A stretch of 54,964 nucleotides of DNA from Bacillota bacterium. Its GTDB lineage: Bacteria > Bacillota > Clostridia > Lachnospirales > Lachnospiraceae. The notes under the pieces were generated by a model. The model saw nothing but the letters and a program-made list of their open reading frames with translations. It searched no databases and was not told the origin of the DNA. The translations under genes and the position numbers were made by a program. Of the stretch, positions 16,844 through 24,898 are shown piece after piece. The DNA is taken from contig JAFAGA010000003.1 in assembly GCA_023423045.1 (NCBI GenBank), forward strand, positions 1-54,964, written 5' to 3'. The first letter of the stretch is position 1. Each line of letters opens with the position of its first letter.

Positions 16844-17731
16844 ATGCAACTTAGCGGCGTCTGGTTACCCATAATCACACCATTTAAAAATGATAAAATA
16901 GATTTCAAATCCTATAAAAGACTGATTGAGCATTATTCCGACAAGGGGATCAGTGGTTTTATCCCCCTTGGCACTACCGGAGAGATTCCCACTCTGAGCG
17001 ATTATGAATTCGAAGAGATGATAGAGCACACCATGGACTACAACAAAAAGCGTCTTCCCGTTTATGTCGGTATCGGCGGCAATTATACGGCCCAGGTGAT
17101 CAAGAAGGTGAAGATTGCGGAGTACTATGATATTCAAGGCATCCTCTCCGTCTGCCCTTATTACAACAAGCCCAGCCAGGAGGGAATCCATGCCCATTTT
17201 AAGGCAATTGCCGAAGAGACCGCATTAAAAATGATTATATATAATATTCCATACCGCACCGGCGTCAATATTGAGAATGATACCATTCGGCGCCTGGCTG
17301 AAATCGAAAATATTATCGGTTTAAAGGATTGCTGCGGTGATATCAAGCAGAGTATGTCCCTGCTTCTGAATCCTCCCAAGGATTTCTCCATTCTATCAGG
17401 AGAAGACCTTCTCTTCTATCTGACTCTGACCCTTGGCGGCCATGGCGGAATCCTGGCCTCGGCTCATGTTCGGACGGAGGATTTCGTAGAAGTATATCAG
17501 AAGGTAAAAAACAACGATACGGAAGGTGCCTTGCAGCTCTGGAAATCTCTTTATGAGTTAATTCCTCTGCTGTTTAAAGAGCCGAATCCCACCCCGATTA
17601 AATATTACCTGTCACAAACCGGATTGATCGATTCCGATGAGGTAAGACTTCCTCTAACCCCGGCCACGAATCAGCTGAAACAATTGCTGGACCTCCATAT
17701 TCCAAAGCGCACAAAAACAAAAGCCAGCTGA
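16844..17731 (+). CDS. dapA: DapA-family lyase (4-hydroxy-tetrahydrodipicolinate synthase type)
   Basis: A 295-aa TIM-barrel aldolase. The pyruvate-binding IPLGTTGEIPTL, the Tyr of CPYYNKPSQEG and YNIPYRTG, and the Schiff-base Lys in IIGLKDCCGD are all in place. True DapA condenses pyruvate with aspartate semialdehyde in lysine and cell-wall synthesis. The same family includes N-acetylneuraminate lyase and keto-deoxy sugar-acid aldolases. No lysine genes are nearby and an AraC-type regulator is divergent, so a catabolic aldolase role is possible; the symbol denotes the family. ATG 16844 is used because AGGAGG lies just before it, after an upstream ATG at 16829. Confidence 0.82.
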   Translation: MQLSGVWLPIITPFKNDKIDFKSYKRLIEHYSDKGISGFIPLGTTGEIPTLSDYEFEEMIEHTMDYNKKRLPVYVGIGGNYTAQVIKKVKIAEYYDIQGILSVCPYYNKPSQEGIHAHFKAIAEETALKMIIYNIPYRTGVNIENDTIRRLAEIENIIGLKDCCGDIKQSMSLLLNPPKDFSILSGEDLLFYLTLTLGGHGGILASAHVRTEDFVEVYQKVKNNDTEGALQLWKSLYELIPLLFKEPNPTPIKYYLSQTGLIDSDEVRLPLTPATNQLKQLLDLHIPKRTKTKAS

Positions 17732-17740
17732 TTAAACGAC

Positions 17741-17806
17741 GAGTAGCCCGTATAACGGGCCACTCTTACGTTCAATGACAGGCGGCCCGCAATGCGGGCC
17801 GCCTGT
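17741..17806. terminator. Two hairpins ending the dapA and feo units
   Basis: Hairpin 1 (17741-17765) pairs GAGTAGCCCGT with ACGGGCCACTC. Hairpin 2 (17778-17806) is a perfect 13-bp GC-rich stem (ACAGGCGGCCCGC) with a 3-nt loop. They lie between convergent genes and probably stop both; the U-tracts are weak. Confidence 0.65.
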
Positions 17807-17852
17807 ATGTTTAATAAAAACAGGATGATAAGCCGAAACTTTCTCTAAATAC

Positions 17853-17999
17853 CTAGTGAGTCCCGTCACAATTACCTTCGCAGCCGCTGCAACCGCTGCA
17901 ACCACAGGCACTTTTGCCGGATTTCTTCCTCTTCCATATATAGAAGGAGACTCCGATTATCAATATAAGGATAATACCAATCACTATAAAATCTGTCAT
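17853..17999 (-). CDS. FeoB-associated Cys-rich membrane protein
   Basis: A 48-aa protein with one N-terminal transmembrane helix (FIVIGIILILIIGVSFYIW), a basic stop-transfer patch (KRKKSGK) and a Cys-rich tail CGCSGCSGCEGNC. This is the pattern of small FeoB-associated Cys-rich proteins found at the end of feo operons in Firmicutes. The Cys tail may handle ferrous iron or a redox step at the FeoB pore; its exact role is not established. ATG 17999 has GGAGG upstream; the frame is open to 18038 but without a ribosome site. It is the last gene of the feo operon. Confidence 0.85.
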   Translation of the reverse strand: MTDFIVIGIILILIIGVSFYIWKRKKSGKSACGCSGCSGCEGNCDGTH

Positions 18000-18046
18000 A
18001 TTTTCCTCCGTTCCGCACAGACTATGCGCATAACTCAACCTCGGGT

Positions 18047-18319
18047 CTATAAGGTAACACTGATTTTTCGGTTAATCGCACCGATTTTCTCCAGCGTTTT
18101 TACCATTCGGTATACCGTAGCAACTCCTATCTTCGAATCAACCTTGCTGGCCTGCTGATAGATATCCTTACAGCTATGGATTTCCTGCTCCAGTATAATA
18201 TCAATGATAAGGGTACGCTGCTTTGTAATTTTTATTCCCTGACTCCGCAGCATCTTCACTAACAGTTCCTTATTGCCGCCTTCTTTTTTATCCGCAGTAC
18301 TAAGATATAATTCGTTCAA
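18047..18319 (-). CDS. Short Fur-like protein consisting of the DNA-binding domain only
   Basis: 90 aa, about 60% of a normal Fur. LVKMLRSQGIKITKQRTLIIDIILE and GVATVYRMVKTLEKIGAI match the winged helix of Fur/PerR/Zur. The protein stops (INRKISVTL) where the metal-binding dimerisation domain would begin, and no remnant of that domain follows in any frame before the next gene. The start is TTG 18319, six bases after AGGAGG. Its place between feoB and the small Cys-rich protein suggests an operon-specific regulator. How it senses metal or dimerises without the C-terminal domain is unclear. It may be a decayed Fur or a deliberate mini-regulator. Confidence 0.75.
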   Translation of the reverse strand: MNELYLSTADKKEGGNKELLVKMLRSQGIKITKQRTLIIDIILEQEIHSCKDIYQQASKVDSKIGVATVYRMVKTLEKIGAINRKISVTL

Positions 18320-18354
18320 TCTGTTCCTCCTATCACAAGCTCAGCTCCGTGGGT

Positions 18355-20556
18355 CTACACAATAAACAAGCGGCCAATCTGATTGATCAGGAGTGCGACA
18401 ACATAAGCCGTGATCATCTGTACACTAACCGCAAAACCTGTAAGCTTCCAGGTCTTAAGCTCCCTCTTCATTGCACCCACCGCCGCAAAGCAGGGCATGC
18501 ATAACAGGTTAAATGCCATATAAGCATATGCGGTTGTTTTATTCGGTATGTCGTCCTTCATGGTTGTGAGCGCATTCTCATCTCCGCCCTCAAATAAGAT
18601 TCCTTCCGCATAAATATCCGCAGCTGCTTCCGGATCATAGATGCCGTCCTCAAAGCCCAGTTCGGCAAGCTCCTCACTGGAATAAGCGGCAAAGAAGCCC
18701 TCCAGATATTCCGGAGACACATCCTCATCGTATAACTGAGCAAAGGTAACAACCACATTCTCCTTTGCAATCCATCCGGTGATGATTCCAACGGTAGGTC
18801 TCCATTTTCCAAAGCCCAGAGGCTTGAAGATAGGAGCAATCACACCGCTTCCCTTAGCTAAAAAGCTCTCGTTCATTTCGCTCATTATGCTGCCATCCTC
18901 ATTCATCGCAGCATTCTTGCCATTGAAGGAATCGATATTAAAGCTGGATAACACCCAAAGCAGAATTGTAGAAAGGAAGATGATGGTTCCTGCTTTAATT
19001 GCAAAATCCTTGATCTTTTCAAAGGCATGAATAGCCACACTTTTTCCCGTGGGAATTCTGTACTGGGGCAGCTCCATAACGAAGTTGGATGTCTCAGATT
19101 TATATAAAAACTTATTAAGCAGCAGGGACACAATAATAGCTACCACAATACTCAGCATATACAAGGAATAAGTAACCAGGGTTTTATTGCCGTCAGCAAA
19201 GAGCACCGATACAAACAGGGCAAAAATCGGCAGCTTTGCGCCGCAGGGCATAAATCCTGTAATAATCGTAGTAATTCGGCGATCCTTCTCAGAATCCAGA
19301 GTTCTGGTTGAAGCAATGGCGGGAACGCCGCAGCCGAAGCCCATCAATAAAGGTATGAAGGAACGTCCGGACAGACCAAAACGGCGGAAAATACGGTCCA
19401 TAACGAATGCCACTCTGGCCATATAACCGCTGTCCTCCAGAACGGAGATCAGCAGGAAGAGAATCAGCACCAAGGGGATAAATCCAATGATCGCTCCGAT
19501 ACCGGCCATGATACCATCAATCACCAGAGAGAATACCCAAGGAGATGCGCCTGCCAACGCCCCTTCTACCAGAGCGGTTAAAGCTCCCCAGCCGGTCTCT
19601 GCCAGACCTGCAAGCCAGATACCCGGGCTCGGCAGCCCCTCTATAAATAAAAAGTTCTCACTGAAAGTACACGCAAAAAGAAGATACATCACAACCGCAA
19701 ATACGGGAAGCGCCAAAAAGCGGTTGGTTAACAGCTTATCCATCTTATCGGACCTGGTTTCCACATGACCGGTTTGGGCTTTCTTAACACTATCCTTCAC
19801 AAGCTTGGTTATGTATTGGTATCTGAGGTCGGCAATTCTGGCCTCCAGATCCACGCCTGCTCTCTTCTCCGCCTCTTCAATAATCTGCTTAATTCTGGCC
19901 TTTGAGCCTTCCTCCAGTTCCTCGAATACAACCTCGTCAGCCTCGACTAACTTCAGAGCCCGCCAATAGGTCTCAGCTTCATTGGTGCCCTTTAGCTGCT
20001 TCTTTACCTCTTCTACAATCTGGCCGATCTTATCATCGAGAACCTCCGGCCGCTGGGTTTGTTTTTTGCTTTCTGCTACTTTGGCAACGGCTTTCATCAG
20101 CTCATCCAGGCCTTTACCATTTCTTGCCACAATGGGAAGCACAGGAACACCCAAAAGCTTCTCCAGCTTGGCGCAGTCAATTTTATCTCCCTTTCCTTCC
20201 ACTTCATCCATCATATTGACTGCTACTACCATGGGAATTCCGGTTTCCATGATCTGCAGAGTCAGATACAGATTACGTTCGATACTGGTGCCATCAAGAA
20301 TATTAATAACCGCATCCGGCCTTTCCTTCACGATGTAATCTCTTGCAATGATTTCCTCTGCTGAATAAGGAGACAGGGAATAGGTACCGGGCAGGTCCAG
20401 AATGGACAGTTCCTTATTCTTCCGGTAAATTCCTTCCTTCTTATCCACAGTGACACCGGGCCAATTACCTACATGCTGTCTTGCTCCGGTCAGCTCGTTA
20501 AATAAAGTTGTTTTTCCGCAGTTTGGATTACCTGCCAATGCTATCGTATAAGACAT
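18355..20556 (-). CDS. feoB: Ferrous iron transport protein B
   Basis: A 733-aa GTPase-coupled iron transporter. N-terminal G domain (about 1-165): P-loop GNPNCGKT, GNWPGVTVDKKEG, DLPGTYSLSP, and NMMDE as the G4 motif. A regulatory helical segment follows (about 170-265). The membrane part (about 280-733) has the two gate motifs: FIPLLMGFGCGVPAIASTR and, near the end, CMPCFAAVGAMKRE, both with the conserved Cys. It imports Fe(II) across the cytoplasmic membrane. It follows two feoA genes with a 14-bp gap and shares their Fur-controlled promoter. Confidence 0.97.
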   Translation of the reverse strand: MSYTIALAGNPNCGKTTLFNELTGARQHVGNWPGVTVDKKEGIYRKNKELSILDLPGTYSLSPYSAEEIIARDYIVKERPDAVINILDGTSIERNLYLTLQIMETGIPMVVAVNMMDEVEGKGDKIDCAKLEKLLGVPVLPIVARNGKGLDELMKAVAKVAESKKQTQRPEVLDDKIGQIVEEVKKQLKGTNEAETYWRALKLVEADEVVFEELEEGSKARIKQIIEEAEKRAGVDLEARIADLRYQYITKLVKDSVKKAQTGHVETRSDKMDKLLTNRFLALPVFAVVMYLLFACTFSENFLFIEGLPSPGIWLAGLAETGWGALTALVEGALAGASPWVFSLVIDGIMAGIGAIIGFIPLVLILFLLISVLEDSGYMARVAFVMDRIFRRFGLSGRSFIPLLMGFGCGVPAIASTRTLDSEKDRRITTIITGFMPCGAKLPIFALFVSVLFADGNKTLVTYSLYMLSIVVAIIVSLLLNKFLYKSETSNFVMELPQYRIPTGKSVAIHAFEKIKDFAIKAGTIIFLSTILLWVLSSFNIDSFNGKNAAMNEDGSIMSEMNESFLAKGSGVIAPIFKPLGFGKWRPTVGIITGWIAKENVVVTFAQLYDEDVSPEYLEGFFAAYSSEELAELGFEDGIYDPEAAADIYAEGILFEGGDENALTTMKDDIPNKTTAYAYMAFNLLCMPCFAAVGAMKRELKTWKLTGFAVSVQMITAYVVALLINQIGRLFIV

Positions 20557-20570
20557 CTCTTTCCCCCCGA

Positions 20571-20789
20571 CTATTCCACTATAATTTGACTGGCTTCGCT
20601 CTTTCTCAGACTGAGTTCATATCCCCGGATATTCACTTCAATCGGATCTCCCAGAGGTGCTACTTTGATTACCTTAATAGCGGCGCCCGGTGTTACTCCC
20701 ATATCCATAATCCGCTTTCTGACAGGGCCCTTTTCCCCGATTGATGTTACAATCCCTTGTTGTCCCGGCTTTAAATCCTTCAGTGTCAT
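20571..20789 (-). CDS. feoA: FeoA-domain protein (second copy)
   Basis: 72 aa, SH3-like FeoA fold: LKDLKPGQQGIVTSIGEKGP, RIMDMGVTPGAAIKVIKVAP, and IEVNIRGYELSLRKSEASQI. FeoA is a small cytosolic partner that stimulates FeoB. It is 24 bp after the first feoA and 14 bp before feoB. The two copies differ clearly, so they are an old duplication or distinct subtypes acting as a pair. Confidence 0.92.
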   Translation of the reverse strand: MTLKDLKPGQQGIVTSIGEKGPVRKRIMDMGVTPGAAIKVIKVAPLGDPIEVNIRGYELSLRKSEASQIIVE

Positions 20790-20813
20790 GACTTACCTCC
20801 ATTTATATTTAGA

Positions 20814-21026
20814 TTATTCTACCACTATCATTGATGCCAGCCCACGGTTCAGGGCAACTCTTATTCCTTTAATCAGCAGAATTAAACCACTGGAATTCTC
20901 TCCAATCACTTGAACACTCTCACCCTTTACAAATCCAAGATCCTGAAGATGCTTCCTCATATCGTTCTTACCCCGGAATTCTGATATTCTTCTAACCTCA
21001 CCGACTTCCAACATTGCTAGTGACAT
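20814..21026 (-). CDS. feoA: FeoA-domain protein (first copy)
   Basis: 70 aa with the same fold: LEVGEVRRISEFRGKNDMRKHLQ, GFVKGESVQVIGENSSGLI, and IRVALNRGLASMIVVE. First gene of the feo operon, started by ATG 21026 behind an AAGGAAGG site. Its FRGKNDMRKHL region is the more typical of clostridial first-position FeoA proteins. Confidence 0.9.
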   Translation of the reverse strand: MSLAMLEVGEVRRISEFRGKNDMRKHLQDLGFVKGESVQVIGENSSGLILLIKGIRVALNRGLASMIVVE

Positions 21027-21050
21027 AATCTTTCCTTCCTTTCCTGCGTT

Positions 21051-21065
21051 TGAGAATGATTATCA
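21051..21065. promoter_or_regulatory. Fur box 1 of the feo operon
   Basis: TGAGAATGATTATCA matches the 7-1-7 Fur consensus TGATAATNATTATCA with one mismatch. It lies just downstream of the predicted transcription start, where a bound Fur would block transcription. Confidence 0.8.
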
Positions 21066-21082
21066 TTTCCATATCCATTGTT

Positions 21083-21111
21083 ATCATAGGGCAATCCAAA
21101 GAAAATGTCAA
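21083..21111 (-). promoter_or_regulatory. Promoter of the feo operon
   Basis: Minus strand TTGACA (21111-21106), a 17-bp spacer and TATGAT (21088-21083). Fur boxes lie on both sides. Confidence 0.8.
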
Positions 21112-21118
21112 GGGGTTT

Positions 21119-21133
21119 TGATATTGATTCTCA
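21119..21133. promoter_or_regulatory. Fur box 2 of the feo operon
   Basis: TGATATTGATTCTCA matches the 7-1-7 Fur consensus with two mismatches and lies just upstream of the -35 box. Confidence 0.6.
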
Positions 21134-21153
21134 TTTAATTTTAAAAAATCGTG

Positions 21154-21192
21154 AAAAAAATATCGATAAACACATTCTTATGTTTATCGATA
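21154..21192 (-). terminator. Terminator of the GNAT-HAD gene
   Basis: A perfect 12-bp stem (TATCGATAAACA with TGTTTATCGATA, 21161-21192, 8-nt loop) is followed on the minus strand by seven T. It separates the GNAT-HAD gene from the feo promoter. Confidence 0.85.
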
Positions 21193-21231
21193 TCAAACAA
21201 CGGGAAGCGTCATACCACTTCTCTCATGTTA

Positions 21232-21266
21232 ATAACGAGAGGTCCACTTTATGAACCTCTCGTTAT
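21232..21266. terminator. Hairpin of the repeated terminator family
   Basis: A perfect 12-bp stem (ATAACGAGAGGT with ACCTCTCGTTAT) encloses CCACTTTATGA. It lies between the GNAT-HAD stop and the terminator at 21154. The sequence from 21195 through this hairpin resembles 22420-22490. Confidence 0.65.
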
Positions 21267-21299
21267 TCAATCATGGAAGAATGACTCATCCTCCATCAA

Positions 21300-22397
21300 T
21301 TATATCCTCACACCCAGCTGCCGCAGCTCCTGAATTGTCTGCTCCTGCTCCTTCACCTGTACGGTGTGGAAGCCAAAGGGCTTTGCTCCCTCCAGATTGA
21401 CTGCCAGATCATCCAGAAACACCGCCTCCCGGGGATTAATCCCGTATTTCTCTATCAGGGCCTGATAAATCTCCGGTTCCGGCTTGATATGCTTCACCTC
21501 AAAGGAAATAACCCCGCCGTCCACATAGTCCAGGAAACGAAAATAGGGCTTGCATACCTGAAAATGATTTTTGCTGTAATTAGACAGCAAATAGACCTGA
21601 TAGCCATTCTCCTTCAACTGTTTTACAAACTCCGGTGCATAATCGAATTCCTTCACAATCTTGTCAAAGGAAGCAAAGAATTTCAATATCTCTTTCTCAA
21701 CACCCGGATCCCGGGCAACGCTCTGTGCAATTAATTCCTCTTCCTCCCGGCAGCCCCGATCCCATTCATCCCAAAAGCCGCTGAGCACGGTGGCATTCGC
21801 TACTCTGTCTATAGTATTCTTATCATAGCCGCATTCCCCAAGATATTCCCTCCAGCGAAAATGAGCCAGCACATTCCCGATATCCAACACGATTGTATTA
21901 ATATCAGTAGCAGATCTGCTCTTTTGGAAAGCAATCCGCGGATCCCCATTCTCCAGATATATAGTGCCGCACCGGCGATAGCCGTTCTTGCTCAAAAGCT
22001 TCTGCATCACAATGTTATCTTCATGGGTATCGATTTTGATATTACGACATTGGCCGAAGCACCAATCCAGACAGAAAGAAGCCACACCCTTTTTATGGCT
22101 GGCAGAAGCGATCCGGTGAACCACACCATATGTCTCATGATTCAGCCATTCTCCGTCATATATCCTTACATAAGTGGGATCTTCTCCAATCTCATAGCAG
22201 AAAACTCCCGTGATTTGATCTCCCTCCATACAAACATAGCTTCTCTTTGCCTCAATGTCTGCCATAATCAGCTCTCTGCCGGGATATCCGTCCGTCCACT
22301 GATGATGATTGCCGTTTTGTCTCATATATTCCCTGGCATGGTCATAAATCTCCATAACCCTGTCCAGATCCGTATATGCGGTTTGTCTTATCTCCAT
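21300..22397 (-). CDS. Fusion of a GNAT acetyltransferase and a HAD-family hydrolase
   Basis: 365 aa in two parts. Residues 1-160 are a GNAT acetyltransferase-like domain (MEIRQTAYTDLDRVMEIYDHA; SYVCMEGDQITGVFCYEIG; NIKIDTHEDNIVMQKLLSKNGY). Residues 165-365 are a HAD subfamily IA hydrolase of the YihX type: motif I IVLDIGNVLAHF, motif II LLSNYSK, the Lys in HIKPEPEIY, and motif IV AVFLDDLAVNLEGA. A single GNAT-HAD chain would allow acetylation and dephosphorylation of one substrate, or sugar-phosphate housekeeping with an independent acetyl step; the substrate is unknown. One continuous frame with a normal start shows it is a real fusion. Confidence 0.85.
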   Translation of the reverse strand: MEIRQTAYTDLDRVMEIYDHAREYMRQNGNHHQWTDGYPGRELIMADIEAKRSYVCMEGDQITGVFCYEIGEDPTYVRIYDGEWLNHETYGVVHRIASASHKKGVASFCLDWCFGQCRNIKIDTHEDNIVMQKLLSKNGYRRCGTIYLENGDPRIAFQKSRSATDINTIVLDIGNVLAHFRWREYLGECGYDKNTIDRVANATVLSGFWDEWDRGCREEEELIAQSVARDPGVEKEILKFFASFDKIVKEFDYAPEFVKQLKENGYQVYLLSNYSKNHFQVCKPYFRFLDYVDGGVISFEVKHIKPEPEIYQALIEKYGINPREAVFLDDLAVNLEGAKPFGFHTVQVKEQEQTIQELRQLGVRI

Positions 22398-22419
22398 TTG
22401 CAGGCTCCTCCTATCGGTA

Positions 22420-22500
22420 AACAGCGAGAAGCGGTAAGTCGCCTCTCTTATGTTAACAACAAATGGTACGCTTTGCGAACCATTTTTATGTTAATAAAAC
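22420..22500. repeat. Dispersed hairpin repeat upstream of GNAT-HAD
   Basis: Shares CTCTC(T/C)TATGTTAA and a hairpin (AAATGGT with ACCATTT, loop ACGCTTTGCGA) with the segment at 21195-21268. Its right part, CTTTGCGAACCA followed by TTTTATGTTA, recurs at 1646-1667. Function is probably transcription termination or mRNA 3-prime ends. Confidence 0.55.
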
Positions 22501-22555
22501 TTCGTCACTCTGACTATTATAATACCAGATACAGCAGAAAGCTATCCCCATTTAC

Positions 22556-22596
22556 AAAACAAGCATATCGCCCCTTTAGAACGATACGCTTGTTTT
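22556..22596. terminator. Terminator of the fibronectin-III protein gene
   Basis: A 15-bp stem with one mismatch (AAAACAAGCATATCG with CGATACGCTTGTTTT) and loop CCCCTTTAGAA. It is closely related to the hairpin at 1554, including the loop. Confidence 0.7.
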
Positions 22597-22617
22597 AAAA
22601 ATTTAACACAGAACTCC

Positions 22618-24681
22618 CTATGGAAGTAATTTTTTTAAATCAAAAGCACAAATCCGATCCACCCTATAGGATGCATTTTCAAAAGCTGCAGATTCAAATA
22701 ATACATAGAGGTATCCGCCATTTATGGCAATCCCCTCATTCATGGAGGGAACATACTCCGATTTCACACAGCTTCCCAAATCAATGCTTCCGCTGCCTTC
22801 CTCTGAAAGATCCGGCTGGTATATATCAATCTGGCGCATATATCCGCGCAAGCCAGTATAGAGCTGGCAGGAGCGGGAAAGGATCATATATCCGTCCCCT
22901 GTAAATGTGATCCCCTGTACCCTGGTCGGCATCGTCATGGTATCCACCTTCTCCAGCTCCATATAGGTATCAAAGTCATCCACATAAAAGCTGTACAGCT
23001 TTGTCGTCTTTAATTCGTCATAGGAACCCACCCAAAGCTTATCATTGTAATAAGTAATATAGGAAGCAGAAATCCCAACCTTGCAGACAGAGTGGAAGTT
23101 TACCTCCGCATAAGGCTCTCCGGAGCGGGCTGCCTTCTTAATATCAGAATACCACAGGGCGGATACCTTGCTTCCGGTGGTAATCCAGACATTCTTGCCG
23201 TCATAGGTAATACCGCCGACATGGGCATTCGTCGGCAGAATTAAGGTAGTAAGCAGTTCTCCTGTCTTCTTATTCATACAGTAGACAACCGACAGCTCCT
23301 CCCCTGCCAGATCATATGCCGTCATCAACAGATAGTCGCCTGCAAAGGTAATTCCCTGGGGGCACATTGATGTACTGCTAAAGCCTCCCACATTAGTGCT
23401 CATCAGGCCGGGAATAACATAGCTTTTCTTAAAATTAACATTATTTTTGAAAAAATCTATCTTAGTATAGGCCGTAGATTTTGTGAAAGCGGCTTTATCC
23501 GCAAAAAGCTTTGCCTGGGTACTTGTCGCCTGAACCTCTTCAATGGTTACCGTCTTCAGATCGGATTTTGCGCCTTCATAGACGGTTCCGTTATAATCCC
23601 TCTTCGCTATCATATAGAAGGAATAGTCTACTCCCTGCTCCAAATCCTCCACGATATAGGTACCTGCTGTGCTGTCTGTCAGAGTGCTCACCAGGGTATA
23701 TCCTGAAATCTCGTCTCCCATATAGATATCATAGGAGGTAGCTCCATTTACCTTCGTCCAGGTTAATCTGGCTTTTCCGTCGCCTGCCTTGGATTTTAAC
23801 GGCACCTTTGCAGGGTTGGTGCTGGTATCAAGAAGCGGTGAAAGTTCCCCGCCGAACGCATTATTCAAACGATAGGCTGATACCTGATATTGGTAGCTGG
23901 TGCCTGCCTTCAACCCGGTGACCTGATAGGAAAGCGCCGTCGTATCTCCCAGATGGATGAGCTCACCGGTGGTCGGATTCTTTCTATAGATACTATAGCC
24001 TGTCGCACTGCTTACCGGGCTCCAGGAAAGTGTCGTAGAGGTGTCCGTCGTGCTGACCACAGATATGGACTCCACCTTCCCCGGTGTCGTGGTGGCATCA
24101 AAAGGATCGGAAAATTCGCCGTTATAGTTCATTCCTCCCAGCAGCATGACGGCACGTATCTGATAGGTGTAGATCGCTCCGCTTTGGTCATACACCGGAT
24201 AAGAATTGTTCTCGGTTGTAGTCATCAGCTGAAAGGTGCCGGTCGCACTATTCTTGCGGTAAACCTCGTAATAGGACACTCCGGCTGCCGCATCCCAGGC
24301 AAGGGTATAAGAACTTGCTCCCCGTTCGCTTACCTTTACACCTGTCACCTTTGACGGCTGTATAAATACACTCAGAGATACGCTGTAATTCTGATAACGA
24401 ATGGTGATTACCTGGCTCCCCAGTTGATCGCTATGGAAGCCTTCCACCGTATAATCCGTTATCGTACTGGTGGTTCCGTCACTGTTGATGCCTATAACCT
24501 CCATCCCGGCAGCATCGAAGCTCTCGCCATAACCATAGACAGTCTTATCGGGATACCTGGATAAATAAATTTGATTGACCGTAACTACGGTACCTACTTC
24601 TGCTGCCGAAACCTTGATCAGATCGGATAAGCAGAAGGAAATCATGGAAATAAGAAACAATGCTACTAGTTTTTTCTTCAT
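22618..24681 (-). CDS. Secreted protein with Ig-like and fibronectin type III domains
   Basis: 687 aa. A signal peptide (MKKKLVALFLISMISFCLS...VSAAE) is followed by a bacterial Ig-like segment (about 35-105, YGESFDAAGMEVIG). Three fibronectin III-like modules follow (about 108-390; for example SYTLAWDAAAGVSYYEVYRK and TTLSWSPVSSATGYSIYRK). The C-terminal half (about 410-687) has repeated strand motifs (GITFAGDYLLMTAYD, GITYDGKNVWITTGS, GITFTGDGYMILSRS, GIAINGGYLYVLFES) typical of a beta-propeller. No sortase signal, S-layer module or recognisable active site is seen. It is probably an extracellular binding or adhesion protein. ATG 24681 is preferred over GTG 24693, which overlaps the AAGGAG site. 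Confidence 0.8.
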   Translation of the reverse strand: MKKKLVALFLISMISFCLSDLIKVSAAEVGTVVTVNQIYLSRYPDKTVYGYGESFDAAGMEVIGINSDGTTSTITDYTVEGFHSDQLGSQVITIRYQNYSVSLSVFIQPSKVTGVKVSERGASSYTLAWDAAAGVSYYEVYRKNSATGTFQLMTTTENNSYPVYDQSGAIYTYQIRAVMLLGGMNYNGEFSDPFDATTTPGKVESISVVSTTDTSTTLSWSPVSSATGYSIYRKNPTTGELIHLGDTTALSYQVTGLKAGTSYQYQVSAYRLNNAFGGELSPLLDTSTNPAKVPLKSKAGDGKARLTWTKVNGATSYDIYMGDEISGYTLVSTLTDSTAGTYIVEDLEQGVDYSFYMIAKRDYNGTVYEGAKSDLKTVTIEEVQATSTQAKLFADKAAFTKSTAYTKIDFFKNNVNFKKSYVIPGLMSTNVGGFSSTSMCPQGITFAGDYLLMTAYDLAGEELSVVYCMNKKTGELLTTLILPTNAHVGGITYDGKNVWITTGSKVSALWYSDIKKAARSGEPYAEVNFHSVCKVGISASYITYYNDKLWVGSYDELKTTKLYSFYVDDFDTYMELEKVDTMTMPTRVQGITFTGDGYMILSRSCQLYTGLRGYMRQIDIYQPDLSEEGSGSIDLGSCVKSEYVPSMNEGIAINGGYLYVLFESAAFENASYRVDRICAFDLKKLLP

Positions 24682-24780
24682 TGTGTATGCCACTCCTTAT
24701 TAGTTAACCTTTGCCAACATGTTCTTTTTACCGGTCATTATAAGGGCACAATTTGTCATTCCTGTGGTAAAAAAATGAAG

Positions 24781-24843
24781 AAAAGATTAAGACAGGGAAA
24801 ATGGGATGATTTTTCCGTCCCTTTTCCCTGTCTTAATCTTTTT
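24781..24843. terminator. Strong bidirectional terminator after xdhC
   Basis: A long stem (about 20 bp, AAAAGATTAAGACAGGG with CCCTGTCTTAATCTTTT, extended inward by GGGA/TCCC) with A and T tracts at its ends. It terminates the xdh operon on the minus strand. Confidence 0.85.
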
Positions 24844-24898
24844 ATAATAAGATGTTATTATTAATAATCACTATTTGAGAATTTGGCAATTCTTCGTT

